NCBI GenBank assembly: GCA_015143295.1
Contig: CM026557.1
Location: 36,589,965-36,653,964 of the forward strand
Length of the DNA stretch: 64,000 nucleotides
Direction of reading: 5' to 3'
DNA from: Tetracentron sinense
Lineage: Eukaryota > Streptophyta > Magnoliopsida > Trochodendrales > Trochodendraceae
Shown here: piece after piece, positions 43,795 to 54,371 of the stretch
Layout: the number at the start of each line of letters is the position of its first letter
Numbering within the stretch: position 1 is the first letter of the stretch
Made by a program: the position numbers and the translations under genes
Notes under the pieces: model-generated
Seen by the model: only the letters and a program-made list of their open reading frames with translations
The model's database searches: none
Told to the model about the DNA's origin: nothing

Positions 43795-45147
43795 TTAGCA
43801 CAGTCTTTGTTGGAGTTAATTTTCACCATGGTTAGGTTAAAGGGGAAAACTTAAAATGCCCAGGATGGACTCAGTAAGGTCTAGTGGATTGAATCCATGC
43901 CCTAGAGTGGACCAGGGCTAGCTCAGTTGAGGCCACAGGGCCTCAAATAGAAAGCTCCAGGAATAGCGGTACTGAGTTTACTGTCATTCCTAGATTTAGC
44001 CCAGAAAGTGATTTTTCCCTACAGGGCTACAATGGGGATGAACCCAGGGGTTCCTTCATGGCATGAGGGACCTCCAGAGGCTTCTAAAGCTGCCTGAAGT
44101 GGGTTGTGTACCCGTGAGGGTTCTTCACACTTATGATGAAGGTGGGGGAGCTCCCTACAATGGGTTTGAATAGCAAAATCAAAAGACAACTCCCTTGGAT
44201 GGACTAGGGGTTCACAATAGTACAAAATAGAATATAAGTGGGGTAAGGGGAAGCCCTACCCTGCTACTGGTATGGTGGAACTGGTGGTGGCCTTCGAAAG
44301 GGATGGTGGTGCTGTGGTGGTTCACAGTGGAGCACGATGGTGCTGCACAGAGGGTTGAGCGCTCTAGATATGCTGTTGGGAGCTTTGTGGGGGAGCTGGA
44401 AGGGTACTAAGTTGCTCAAGGGTTCGGTCCTCAGGTTTTTGTCGATGAGTTTTGGCTGTGGAGGGTGCTGTCCTTTATAGGCCAGGGGTTGGGGACACCC
44501 CTGGCATTAGGACGAGGGTGCATGGACCTACAGGAGGTGGAGTGGGGTGGTCTACAGGCGGAGAGGGGGCTACAAGCGTGCTTGAGCCCTGCAGGTGGTT
44601 GGTGGGCTGCAGGAAACAAAAGCAGGGAATGTTGGTAATGTATTTACTGGCATTCCCAAACTTGTGCAAACTTGGGTTATCAGTAAACAATTCAGCAACA
44701 AAAATTGTTTTTTCCCAGAAAGCCCTTGGCCCATGCAGGCACGCGGTACTTGGCTTGGAATTCAAATTTTGGGTCTGCGCTTGGGCCCAGGTCGAGAGGT
44801 TTGGACTCTTAGAGGATTTTTGGACTTGGGGTTTAAGCCCTAAGGGTCTAGGGCTTAGCTAGGGCTTGGGTTTACCTAGGTTTTTTTACTAGGGTTTACC
44901 TAGGTTTTGATTAGGCTTGGGTCCTAGGGTTAGACTAGGGTTTACCTAGGGTTATGGTTCTAGGGTTAGGCTAGGGCTTACCTAGGGTTAGGGTTTAACT
45001 TGGGTTAAGACCTAGGGTTTGAATGAGATTTTGCCTAAGGTTTGCTAGGGCTTTTCCTAGGGCTTGCTAGGGGACTCGACTAGGGTAACCATGGTTAAGA
45101 ATCTTAACCCATGGTTAGGATAGGGGTGTGAAAATTGGGTGCTTACA
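43795..45147 (-). repeat. 5' LTR of the Tat element, truncated
   Basis: Aligns with 35750-37085 of the 3' LTR and starts with the same TGTAAGCACCCAATTTTC on the minus strand. The remaining 1 kb of LTR and the PBS are absent. Homology stops at a TTAGCACA word shared by both sides of the break. Confidence 0.75.
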
Positions 45148-45269
45148 ATCACATATGCTTATTTAACCTATAAACATCCATTGCCGAGAAAAATTATCTC
45201 AAAATTCAAAAAGTTACATTACACTGACACTATTCACCGCACTATGAAGGTGAGATCCGGGGTTCTACA
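45148..45269 (-). repeat. LTR fragment related to Tekay-like family A
   Basis: ATCACATATGYTTATTTAACC and CATCCATT..GAGAAAAAT match 56657-56715 in the family A LTR. It ends GGGGTTCTACA, the complement of an LTR start TGTAGAACCCC. It was cut by the Tat element. Confidence 0.55.
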
Positions 45270-47487
45270 AAGAATGTTGATGCTCTTAAGATTGAGGAAG
45301 TTGTTGGATCCCTCCAAAACTACGAACTCAATCTCTGTCCATACAAAAGGAATAAATCTGTAGCCTTGAAACCAATCAAGAAATCTTTGGATGAAGATGA
45401 CCGTGATTTTGAAATGTGTGAGGAAACATGGCTCTCTTCGTTAAGAAATTTTGAAAAATTTTAAAATGAATAAGAGGTTCAATCATAAACAAAGAAGAAA
45501 ACCTATTGAGAGACCAAAGTCTAAGCTTGGGAAAATAAGAAAACTCCCAAAGTGCTGACAAGAAATCGCAAGGTTTGCAATGCTATGAATGTCATGGCTA
45601 TGGTCATATCTCACCAAATTTCCCTAACAATAAGAAAAGAAAGGGCAAGGTGATGAATGCCTCATAGGATGATAGTGAATCTGAAGATGAAGAATCGGAT
45701 AACTCTTCCTCAAGTGAGGAAACTATAAATCATATGGCTTTTGGACTACCACCTTATATAAGATTATTGAGTCTTCCTCCACGGTTGAAGAGAAGGATAA
45801 AAGTGATGATGGTCAAGAGACCAAAACTAGTGAAGACACTCAAAAGAGTCATAATGACTCTAGAGCTGAAGAAGGCAAAGATCTCCTTGAACAAAAAAAT
45901 CAAAATATTTTAACATGAAAGATATCCTTGTAAGCTAGAACAGAAGGGAAGATTGCTCTAGTTACTCAACTTGAATTTGAGAAGGCTGCTCTTGTGGTCA
46001 AGGTAAAATGCCTTGAGGAGGAAAATGTCTCAATGACCAAATTGGTCAAAATAATAGAGAATTAAAGAGACACTTCCTTGAATTAAATTAAAGAGTCAAA
46101 GACTCTTGTTTCAGAGATGGAATCTAAAAGAGATTCTCTTGTTGATACTGTTGCATTTCTGGAAAAAGAATTCCATAGAACCCTTACAAACAAGACAGAT
46201 ATTATTAATAAGGTGACTGAGAGAAGCAAGACTTCTTAGAAACTCTCAAATCTTAAGTGAATGGGTGATTAAGCATGGTTTAATTGAAAATATGACTGGC
46301 ATTGAACATAAAGATAGACCCCTTCCAAGATAGGATGACCCTTCTCCCTCAGGCACTAAGACTACTATAGCTGGTAATAGGCCTATAAATGCAACTCCAA
46401 GAGAGAATTTACAGAGGAATCAAATTCCTGCAAGAAGGTTTCCTCATCCTCCTAGATTCATTCCAACATGTTTTTAATGTGGAGTGAAGGGTCAGATCCG
46501 ACCCAATTGCACTGCTTTAAGAGAAATCCCCGTAATGGTTCATGGAACCAAAATCGAAGTCAAGGGAATCTTCAAAGGCAGATTCAAGTTCAAACCCAAA
46601 ATTCTAGGAGTTTGAGTGAAGAAATAATGAAAATTGCTAAACTCTCTATGATAAGAAATGGTTCGGATACTCCTTATGCTTATCATGAAGGAGGTAACAT
46701 GATGTACCAGAATGCTAGGACTCAACAAAGGGGAAAGAAAAATAGGAGATTCAACAAGAAGAAAGTTACTCCTGCACCTTCTGATGTAATGGATAAAGAC
46801 CAAACGGTCAATCAAAAGTTGAAATCCATTTATGTGAGAAAGGAGGACCTAAAATGCTTAATCATTTATATTGCCTTGAGAGGCTAAAATACTGACATGT
46901 GGTACTTGATAGTGGCTGTTCTCGGCATATGATGGTAACAAGTCCCTATTCACTTATTTTTAGGAATTCTCAGATGGGATTGTTACTTTTTGTGATGGAA
47001 GCTAATCAAGTGTGAAAGTAAAAGGTATCATCCAAACCCCAAGCATTCCAAAACTCAAGAATGTCCTATTTGTAGAAGGGTTGCAGGTTAATCTGATTAG
47101 CATTAGCCAGCTGTGTGATGATAACCATGTTGTGCACTTTACCTGGAAAAAGTGTTCTGTGATTAATGGCAAAGATAAGTGTGTTCTAGGAGGGTTGAGA
47201 ACCACTGATAATTGCTATAGATTAATCTCAAACATGTGTGCCTCAAAAGTCTTCAATAGGGCTAAAATTGAGGATGTCGATATGTGGCACCGAAGGCTAG
47301 GTCATATGAATTTCAAGGATCTAAGCAAACTTTCGAAGCATGAGCTTGTGAGATGTGTGCCCAAACTAGGGAAGTCCTCTACTGTTGTGCGTGGGCCATG
47401 TTAAGTTGGCAAACAAATTAGAAGCCCGCACAAGAAGACTTCAAATATTGCTACTTCTCATCCACTAGAATTAATTCATATGGATTT
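45270..47487 (+). pseudogene. copia gag-protease-integrase(N) pseudogene, plus strand
   Basis: This is the only copia coding stretch on the plus strand. It shows a gag segment NVDALKIEEVVGSLQNYELN (45273), a zinc knuckle QCYECHGYGHISPNFPNN (45577) in which the third C is F, an acidic/serine patch, and a long coiled-coil-like K/E-rich stretch. A second knuckle, TCF-stop-CGVKGQIRPNC (46468), has its H changed to Q. The protease motif LDSGCSRHM is readable near 46903 after frame shifts. Then comes the frame 47012-47404 with LKNVLFVEGLQVNLISISQL and the pre-integrase MWHRRLGHMNFKDLSKL, then an integrase start LIHMDF. It stops abruptly where a family A LTR has inserted. RT and RNase H are missing. 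Stops and shifts are abundant. Confidence 0.85.
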
Positions 47488-47855
47488 TGTCGCGACCCAA
47501 AATACTCCTTATAAGTTATGGGACTTTAGCTTGTGACTTATACTTCAAACCATCCTGCAAGAGCATCTAAAACAAAGCTAAAAGCGGAAGCTAAAAATTT
47601 ATTTATACATGACTATATTCTAAGAACATAAACAAGACTGAATATAATAAGAGGACATGCCCACTTAACAAAAGAAAAGAGTGAACACCTTCATTCAAAA
47701 AAATGCATATATACATCTCTCCCTCTCGTCTCTCTATAATAAGCCTCGTAAAGCCACCTGTCAAGACCCCTATCCTCTACTAGATGATCGCCCGTTGGAT
47801 CCTCCTAAACATACTCCTCGACACATTGTCCTAGAGCACATGTATCGAATGAACC
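47488..47855 (-). repeat. Family A (Tekay-like) 3' LTR, outer 368 bp
   Basis: It begins TGTCGCGACCCAAAATACTCC on the plus strand (the LTR 3' end reversed) inside the copia integrase and matches 58852-59222. It is broken at GAACC, where the family B LTR begins. Confidence 0.75.
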
Positions 47856-50800
47856 TGTCGTGACCCAAAATCCTCATTAGAAGTTTCGAAGACTTTGGCT
47901 CGTGACTTGACTTGCCATATCAACCATCCTGCACAATAAACAAGGCATGCTACAGCGGAAGCTAACAAGATTTTCTTTTTATATAACATGATTGTATTCC
48001 AAGATTTTATATAGAATAACAAAGTAAAGAGCAAACAACCTCGCTTAACAAAAATTATATACATGTCACTCGCTCTCATCACTCAATAATATGCCTCGTA
48101 AGGCCACCTGTCCAAATTCTTTCCCTTTTCGGGTGATCGCCTACTGGCTCCTCAACATACTCATCTTCGACCCATGGCTCCGGTGCGCAAATGTTAAAAG
48201 GAGTACCTGCCAACATCAATATGTATGGCTGAGTATTGAAACACTCAGCGTATACAAGCCACTAGCTAACAATATTGTAATATACATCATGACACACTTG
48301 CAATTTAAACTGTACAACTCACATGCATGTATAAATTCAAGTGCGAAAATAATCTTAAAATCACATTTGCATGCTTGCTAATCATAATTTAAATCTTACT
48401 TTTCATGTTTTCAAAACATTTTTTTCGTTCTTAAAACATAGTTCTTGTCTTGTTCTTGTCGTATGAGAATCATGTTTGTCATGTTTGAATCATACTTGTC
48501 CTGTCTAGTATTGCGTGAATCATGCTTATCTTATAACACAAGCTTGAAGCCAGATGTTAGTGCCCTTGAAACGAATTGAAGCCGGGTATGTAAATTGATA
48601 TTCGCTTAAAAGTGTTTGTTTTTCACGATTATCCTTTTAGCATTATCGCACTCTTTTACGTAAAACTTGCATTTTTACAAACTTTTCTACGTAAGAGTTC
48701 CCTCCATTTCATAACACACACATTTCTGGTAAAAATGGTATATTTGCATAGTTTAAACACATTTCTGAAAGTCTAGATACTGAGCCATTTCAATAAACTC
48801 TCATTACGTGTTTTAACTGTCTCAGGAACCCTAACTGGACGATTTTCAAGGACCGGAGGCCGTAGTTAAGCATCAAAGTCCATTACTGAAGACTAAAGAG
48901 CCAACAGGCTATACCAAGTAGATGCAGACCAAGTATGGGCTAAGCCAAGAGATCACAATTACATAATGAGGCCTAGAAAGCTGAAGAGTCGATTTCCAAG
49001 AAAGAGGACTTGAGTAATAAAGATCACTATACAAGACAAAGGAGAAAAGCTTACTTAGTTGGTGAAATCTATGGGAGTCTTGTTAGAGACCAGGGTTCAA
49101 AACCCTCCCTGCCATCATTTTCTCTTCTTTTTCTCTTTTATTTCTCAAAACCCTAATCTCTCTCTCCTAATCCTATTCGTCAACCTTAATCATCTTAGCC
49201 GTCCATCCTTACTTTTCAAAACCCTAGTTAGTTCAAAAAACCCTAATCCCATCTCTTTTTCCTAAACCTAGCCACCACCTTCTAGTAAATCTTAGCCACC
49301 CATACCACCAAACTCTAATCCTAGCCACCCATCTCATTTTCTTTCAAAACCCTAATCCCCTTCCATTTCTTACTTTCTTTCCTAATTTCTCTCCCATCCT
49401 AACAACTCACTTTTCAAAAGTGAAACCCTAATTTCTCTTTTTCTCTACGAAATCCTAACCGTCCATCTCATCACACCCTCTTTCTCTCCAAACCCTAACT
49501 ATGATCCTATATAACCTACACCATCTCTTCCTCTAAAAAATGGTTCCTTCCCCCCTAACTTCTCTTCTCATCTCTCTCTCATTTCTCAATCCCTTTTTTT
49601 TTCTCTCTCTCTCTCTCACCCCACTCTCTATCATCTAACCTCTTCTCTCTCACCTACATTTCACCGCTTTCATCTCACCCCACTACCTCTCACACCTCTC
49701 TCATCTCTCAAGTCCCCTCTCATCTCACGGCTTCTCAACTCATCAAGGCGGACACATCTCCGGCAATCACCTACACCGGTGGGAGCAATACATTGTCACA
49801 TTTGGCATTTTTTTTTTAAGGTTGTTCTTGCATTAATTTTAATTAAAGGTTTGTAGTGACTTGTGGTTTAATTAATAAAATTCTTTAATGTTGGTTAGTT
49901 TGTGCTTACATATCATGCCTTTTAATTTATGTTATTTATTTCATTAGTAGATCTTGATAATCTCTTTTAAAAAAAAATTGTTTTAAAAATCAATCCACCC
50001 TTCTCATCTCTCCACCATTCTAATCTTTTCTTTATTTTATTTTATTTTATTTTCTTTATTGCACTAACCTAACTAACTCCGAGTGAGGATTCGACATCCG
50101 ACACAAGCCCTATACCATTCTCATATGTTTGCAGGTCTCGGATTAATTTAAGTGTTGAAATAGGGTGATTCGTTTCAACGATCGAAAAACCCCACTTTCA
50201 TAAATACCCCTCATTGAAAGTACTTGAAACAACTTGAAACCGGGTATGTAAATACCCTTCATTCAACATGCTTGAAATTGGCACACTAACATCCTTGACC
50301 AACCCAAAGTTTGGCATTATCATTCTTGCTTGTCTTTTCTTGAAGCCGGATAGGACATATCCTTGGATATGCCTTATCTTTGACCAACCCAAAATTTGGC
50401 TTTATCATGCATGCTTGTGTAAATCATAACTTGTCTCAATTTTTTATGTTGTGAACTTGGAAAATGATAGCTTGACTCACTTAAAATTCTTGGAACTTAA
50501 AACTTAAAGAAAACTCTGGTCATGCAATGTCTACATGTGCATGGTGCTTGTGAACATCATGATATAGCTCCAACATGTTCATATAAACTCAATTTACACC
50601 TTAGTACTTGCATACATAGGCTACACAATCCATTTACATCAAGGCATACTCATATCTTGCTTTTCAAATTAAAAATATAACAAAACATGACAACCATAAT
50701 CACTCTTGCATTAATAACATCCACCATTCAAGAATTCATGCTTTCAATGTTACTCTTTAGCTTAAAAACCCTAACGAAGCCAACTAGTAGGAAGTACCTA

Positions 50801-51468
50801 CCTTACAAAAATCAAATAGGCCAAGGGGTGGTTAAAGACCTTGAGGTAGCTTGTGGAAGCAAGATTGGACTCCTTCCTTGGTCTTGGAACAACCCTAGTC
50901 AAAAGCCCTAACTCTCCTCTTATTTCTCTCGCAAAATCCCCCAAAATATGTCTTAGAGGGTTTGTGAAACCCTAACCCACGAAATTGGGGTTATATAGGC
51001 CAAGGGGTGGTTAAAGACCGAAATACCCTTAATGAAATGGTTTAAAAAGATCAAATAGGACAAAAATGTGATCTTCGGTCGACCGACCAAAAATCACCTC
51101 TCTAGAAAAATTCCCCATACAAATTTTTTCGACATTCGATCGACCGAATATTGCACTTGGTCGACTAATAGTGGTTCGATCGACCAGATGTGGTGGTCGG
51201 TCGACTAGTTTTGCCTGTTTTCCTTTATTTTGCTATTTTTCTCAATTTTCTCACTTAGACCACTTCCCCACTTTATTTTCTTTATGTTTTTTAACATCCC
51301 TAAGGTCCTTAGGACCCATACACATATCACAACACCTATAACACTTACTCAACCAAATTCTCATCTATTTCATTGATGACTGTCCATGATAATGCATAAG
51401 CTTCAAGCATTTAAATACTATTCATTGGCACTATTCACAATGCCATGCTATAAGTTCTGGGATTCAAC
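47856..51468 (-). repeat. 3' LTR of element B (about 3.6 kb)
   Basis: It is bounded by TGTCGTGACCC (plus strand, 47856) and by the polypurine tract at 51469-51480. A TATA box (CCTATATAACCCC on the minus strand, near 50993) has palindromic GGTCGACC/TTCGATCGACC boxes 80-215 bp upstream (51077-51206). A GGCCAAGGGGTGGTTAAAGACC word is duplicated at 50820 and 50999. A CT-rich block (49100-49760) is noncoding. CCGGGTATGTAAAT occurs at 48582 and 50240, so something may be inserted between. Confidence 0.6.
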
Positions 51469-51480
51469 GTCCTCCCCCCT
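51469..51480 (-). promoter_or_regulatory. Polypurine tract of element B
   Basis: AGGGGGGAGGA on the minus strand directly precedes the LTR start. Confidence 0.6.
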
Positions 51481-51557
51481 GCAGAAATTTTGTCCTCAAA
51501 TTTGGACGATACAACATACAAACAAGAACAAAATTTCATTAAAATGACCAAAAGAAA

Positions 51558-54371
51558 CTATTCGAACAAATAAGGGTATTTTTTTTTGCACATCGGCCTT
51601 GCGCTCCCATGTGCTTCTTCCTTAGCATAATGGTGCCATTGTACAAGAACCAAGGGGATAGTCTTATTGCGCCAAACCTGATCCCGCCTATCCAGGATCT
51701 GAGCCGGTTGTTCCACTAACGTGAGATCCTCCCAAATCTCCAATGGATCAAGGTCGATAACATGTGACGGATCCGGGATATATTTCCGAAGTATGGAAAC
51801 GTAAAACATATTGTGGACTGCTGCCATGTGAGTAGGTAGGGCAACCTAGTAGGTAACCTCACTGACTCTAGTAATGATCTCAAATAGCCCCACATACCTA
51901 GGGCTGAGCTTGACCCTTTTTTCAAACCTCATAATACCCTTTGTCGGCAATATCTTTATGAACACATAATCGCCAACATAGAACTCAAGATCTCTCCTAC
52001 GGGTATTGGCATAGCTCTTCTGCTGACTCTCGATAGTCTTCAAGCTCTCCCTGATGATCTTGACCCTGTCTATGATCTACTCAATCAACTCGGGACCCAA
52101 CACTTTCCTTTCACCAACCTCATCCTAGTATAAAGGAGACCTGTAACTTCTCTCCTACAAGGCTTTGAAAGGTGTCATCTAGATGCTCACCTGGTAACTG
52201 TTGTTATAGGCGAACTCAACCAATGGCAAGTGATCCTCCCAATTGCCCTGAAAATCTAACATACAAGCTCAGAATATGTCCTCTATAATCTAGCTCACTC
52301 TCTTGGTCTACCAATCAATCTAAGGATGAAAGGCACTACTAAAGTCTAGACGAGAACCCATAGCACTCTGAAAAGTCTTCCAGAACCTGGAAGTAAACCT
52401 CGGATCCCTGTCTGACACAATATTCATTGGCACCCCATGCAAATGAACCACTTGCTTGATGCACGAGGCCACAAGCTGAGTCAAATTACACGTAGTCTGA
52501 TAGGGAAGGAAATGCGCAGACTTCGTCAAACAGTCCACTAAATAACATCGGAGTTCTTTGCCATCCGTGGCAAACCAACTATAAAGTTCATGAATATATT
52601 CTCTCATTCCACTCAGGAATAGGAAGGGGTTGCAAAATGTCTGTTGGTCTCATATGCTCGGCCTTGACCTGCTGGTATACCAAGCATCTCGACACATATT
52701 CTGTGACTTCCCTCTTCATGTTCCTCCACCAATAGTGACTTTTGAGGTTCCGGTACATCTTCGTACCCCCAGGATGCACAGTATACTTGGACCTGTGAGC
52801 TTTATCTAAAATCTCACTCCTCAAATATACATTGGCGGGAACACATAACATTCCTTTGAATATGATGGATCCATCACCGTTTAAGGAGAATTCATCACTT
52901 CCATTGCTAACTGACTTATTTCGGTAAGCAAGTAACTCTGTATCCGAACCTTGCAACTCTCGGATCCAGACTAGGATATAAGGCCTGACTATAATGTTAG
53001 CTATGACTGGCCCAAAAGTAGGAATGCTGAAACTAGTATCGAGGTTCACCATGAGCTCCAACATCTTCCACTCATGAACCATCATGTGGGCCACAAGTCC
53101 AGGAAGCTTCTGGCTCAGAGCGTCTGCTATGACGTTCGCCTTACCCAGGTGGTACTAGATGGAACACTCGAAATCCTTCAAGAACTCTACCCATTGATGC
53201 TACCTCAGATTTAGCTCATTCTGGGAAAACAGATACTTTAAGCTCTGGTGATTCTTGAACACATCAAACTGCTCCCCATAAAGGTAGTGCCGTCAAATCT
53301 TTAATGCAAACACAATTGCGGCAAGCTCTAAGTTGTGTGTAGGATACTTCTTTTCATGTTCTTTTAGCTGTCGGGAAGCATAGGCGATGACCTTCCTGTG
53401 TTGCATCAAAACACATATTAGCCCAATGTGTGAGGCATCACTGTAAACCATGAACCTGCCACTCCCAGATGGCACTGTGAGAACGAGAGCCGTAGTAAGC
53501 CACTTCTTCAACTCCATGAAGCTGGCTTCGCACCTGTCACTCTAAAAGAACTTAGCATTTTTCCACGACAAGTACGTGAGCGGTGCCACTAAGCTGGACA
53601 ACTCCTCTACGAATCTCTAGTAGTGTCCTGCTAAATTGAAGAAACTGCGAATCTCGGTAACACTCCTGGGTCTCTCCTAGCTCATCAATGCCTCTATCTT
53701 CGTCGGATCCATTAAGATGCCCTCGACCTATACTACGTAGCCAAGGAACACCATATTTTCCTATCAGAATTCGCATTTATTCAACTTGGCATACAGGCTA
53801 TGCTCTCGAAGAGTCTCAAATGTAAGGCAAAGTCTTGATCATGATCCTCCCGTGTCCGAGAATACACCAAGATGTCGTCGACGAATACAATGACGCACTG
53901 ATCGAGAAAAGGTCTGAACACCCTATTCATCAAATCCATAAAATCAGTTGGCGCGTTTATCAAACCAAAAGACATGACTAAAAACTCGTAGTGCCCATAC
54001 CGAGTTCTAAAGGTAGTCTTGGGAACATCTTCAGCCTTGATCTTCAACTGATGATAACCCGATAGAAGATCAATCTTGGAGAAAAATCTCGCTCCCTTTA
54101 ATTGGTTGATCAAGTCATCTATCCGGGTAATAGATAACAATTCTTGATTGTGACCTTATTCAGCTGCCTGTAGTCAATGCACATCCTCATCGACCCATCC
54201 TTCTTTTTCACAAAGATCACTGGAGCTCCCCTATGGTGAAACTAAGGTTCTACAACTCCTCTATCTGCTCCTTCAACTACTTAATCTCTACTAGAGTCCT
54301 GTATGGAGCCCTAGAAATCGGAGCAGTGCCTGGAGGAAGCTCTATAGCAAACTCTATCTCCCTATCTAGAG
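51558..54371 (-). pseudogene. Tekay-like pol pseudogene: RT, RNase H, integrase, chromodomain-type end
   Basis: On the minus strand: RT from the N-terminal DREIEFAIELPPGTAPISRA (54370) through [15 protein letters not shown] and the catalytic [11 protein letters not shown] (about 53890); RNase H (53517-53293) with [18 protein letters not shown] and [13 protein letters not shown]; integrase zinc region (about 52770-52650) with HPGGTKMYRNLKSHYWW; core with VDCLTKSAHFLPYQTT and HGVPMNIVSDRDPRFTSRFW (about 52500-52370); GPY/F region LSPRYVGLFEIITRVSEV (51900); and a C-terminal module with NKTIPLVLVQW (51660). The motif order is that of chromoviruses. Frames change at about 53550, 53290, 52320 and 51850 and stops occur, so it is dead. 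The start is cut by family A LTR sequence. Confidence 0.9.

Larger units (their letters stand above)
34749..45147 (-). mobile_element. Ty3/gypsy Tat/Ogre-lineage retrotransposon, gag-deleted (10.4 kb)
   Basis: Two copies of one LTR bracket a minus-strand pol whose order is RT, RNase H, a second (archaeal-type) RNase H, integrase. The extra RNase H is diagnostic of the Tat lineage. A 3' untranslated region of about 2.9 kb with tandem repeats lies between integrase and the 3' LTR, also usual for Tat. Gag, protease, the primer binding site and about 1 kb of the 5' LTR are missing. ATCA flanks both outer ends, a possible 4-bp target duplication. Confidence 0.85.
47856..54371 (-). mobile_element. 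Tekay-like gypsy element B, 5' truncated (3' LTR + pol)
   Basis: On the minus strand a pol starting inside RT (54371) runs to a C-terminal chromodomain-like end (51558), then a polypurine tract, then a 3' LTR (51468-47856). The 5' LTR, gag and protease are gone. The LTR end TGTCGTGACCC is related to that of family A, so A and B are sister families. It lies between two parts of the family A 3' LTR. Confidence 0.75.

Noticed and set aside
44452..44862. 136-codon plus-strand frame and its minus-strand partner as genes
   Set aside because: They lie in the Tat 5' LTR and the equivalent region of the 3' LTR (36390-36718) has related but differently broken frames.
47681..48381. Short open frames as peptides
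   Set aside because: They recur with changes in the other LTR copies (59.1 kb, 62.9 kb) and are LTR sequence with no conserved reading frame.
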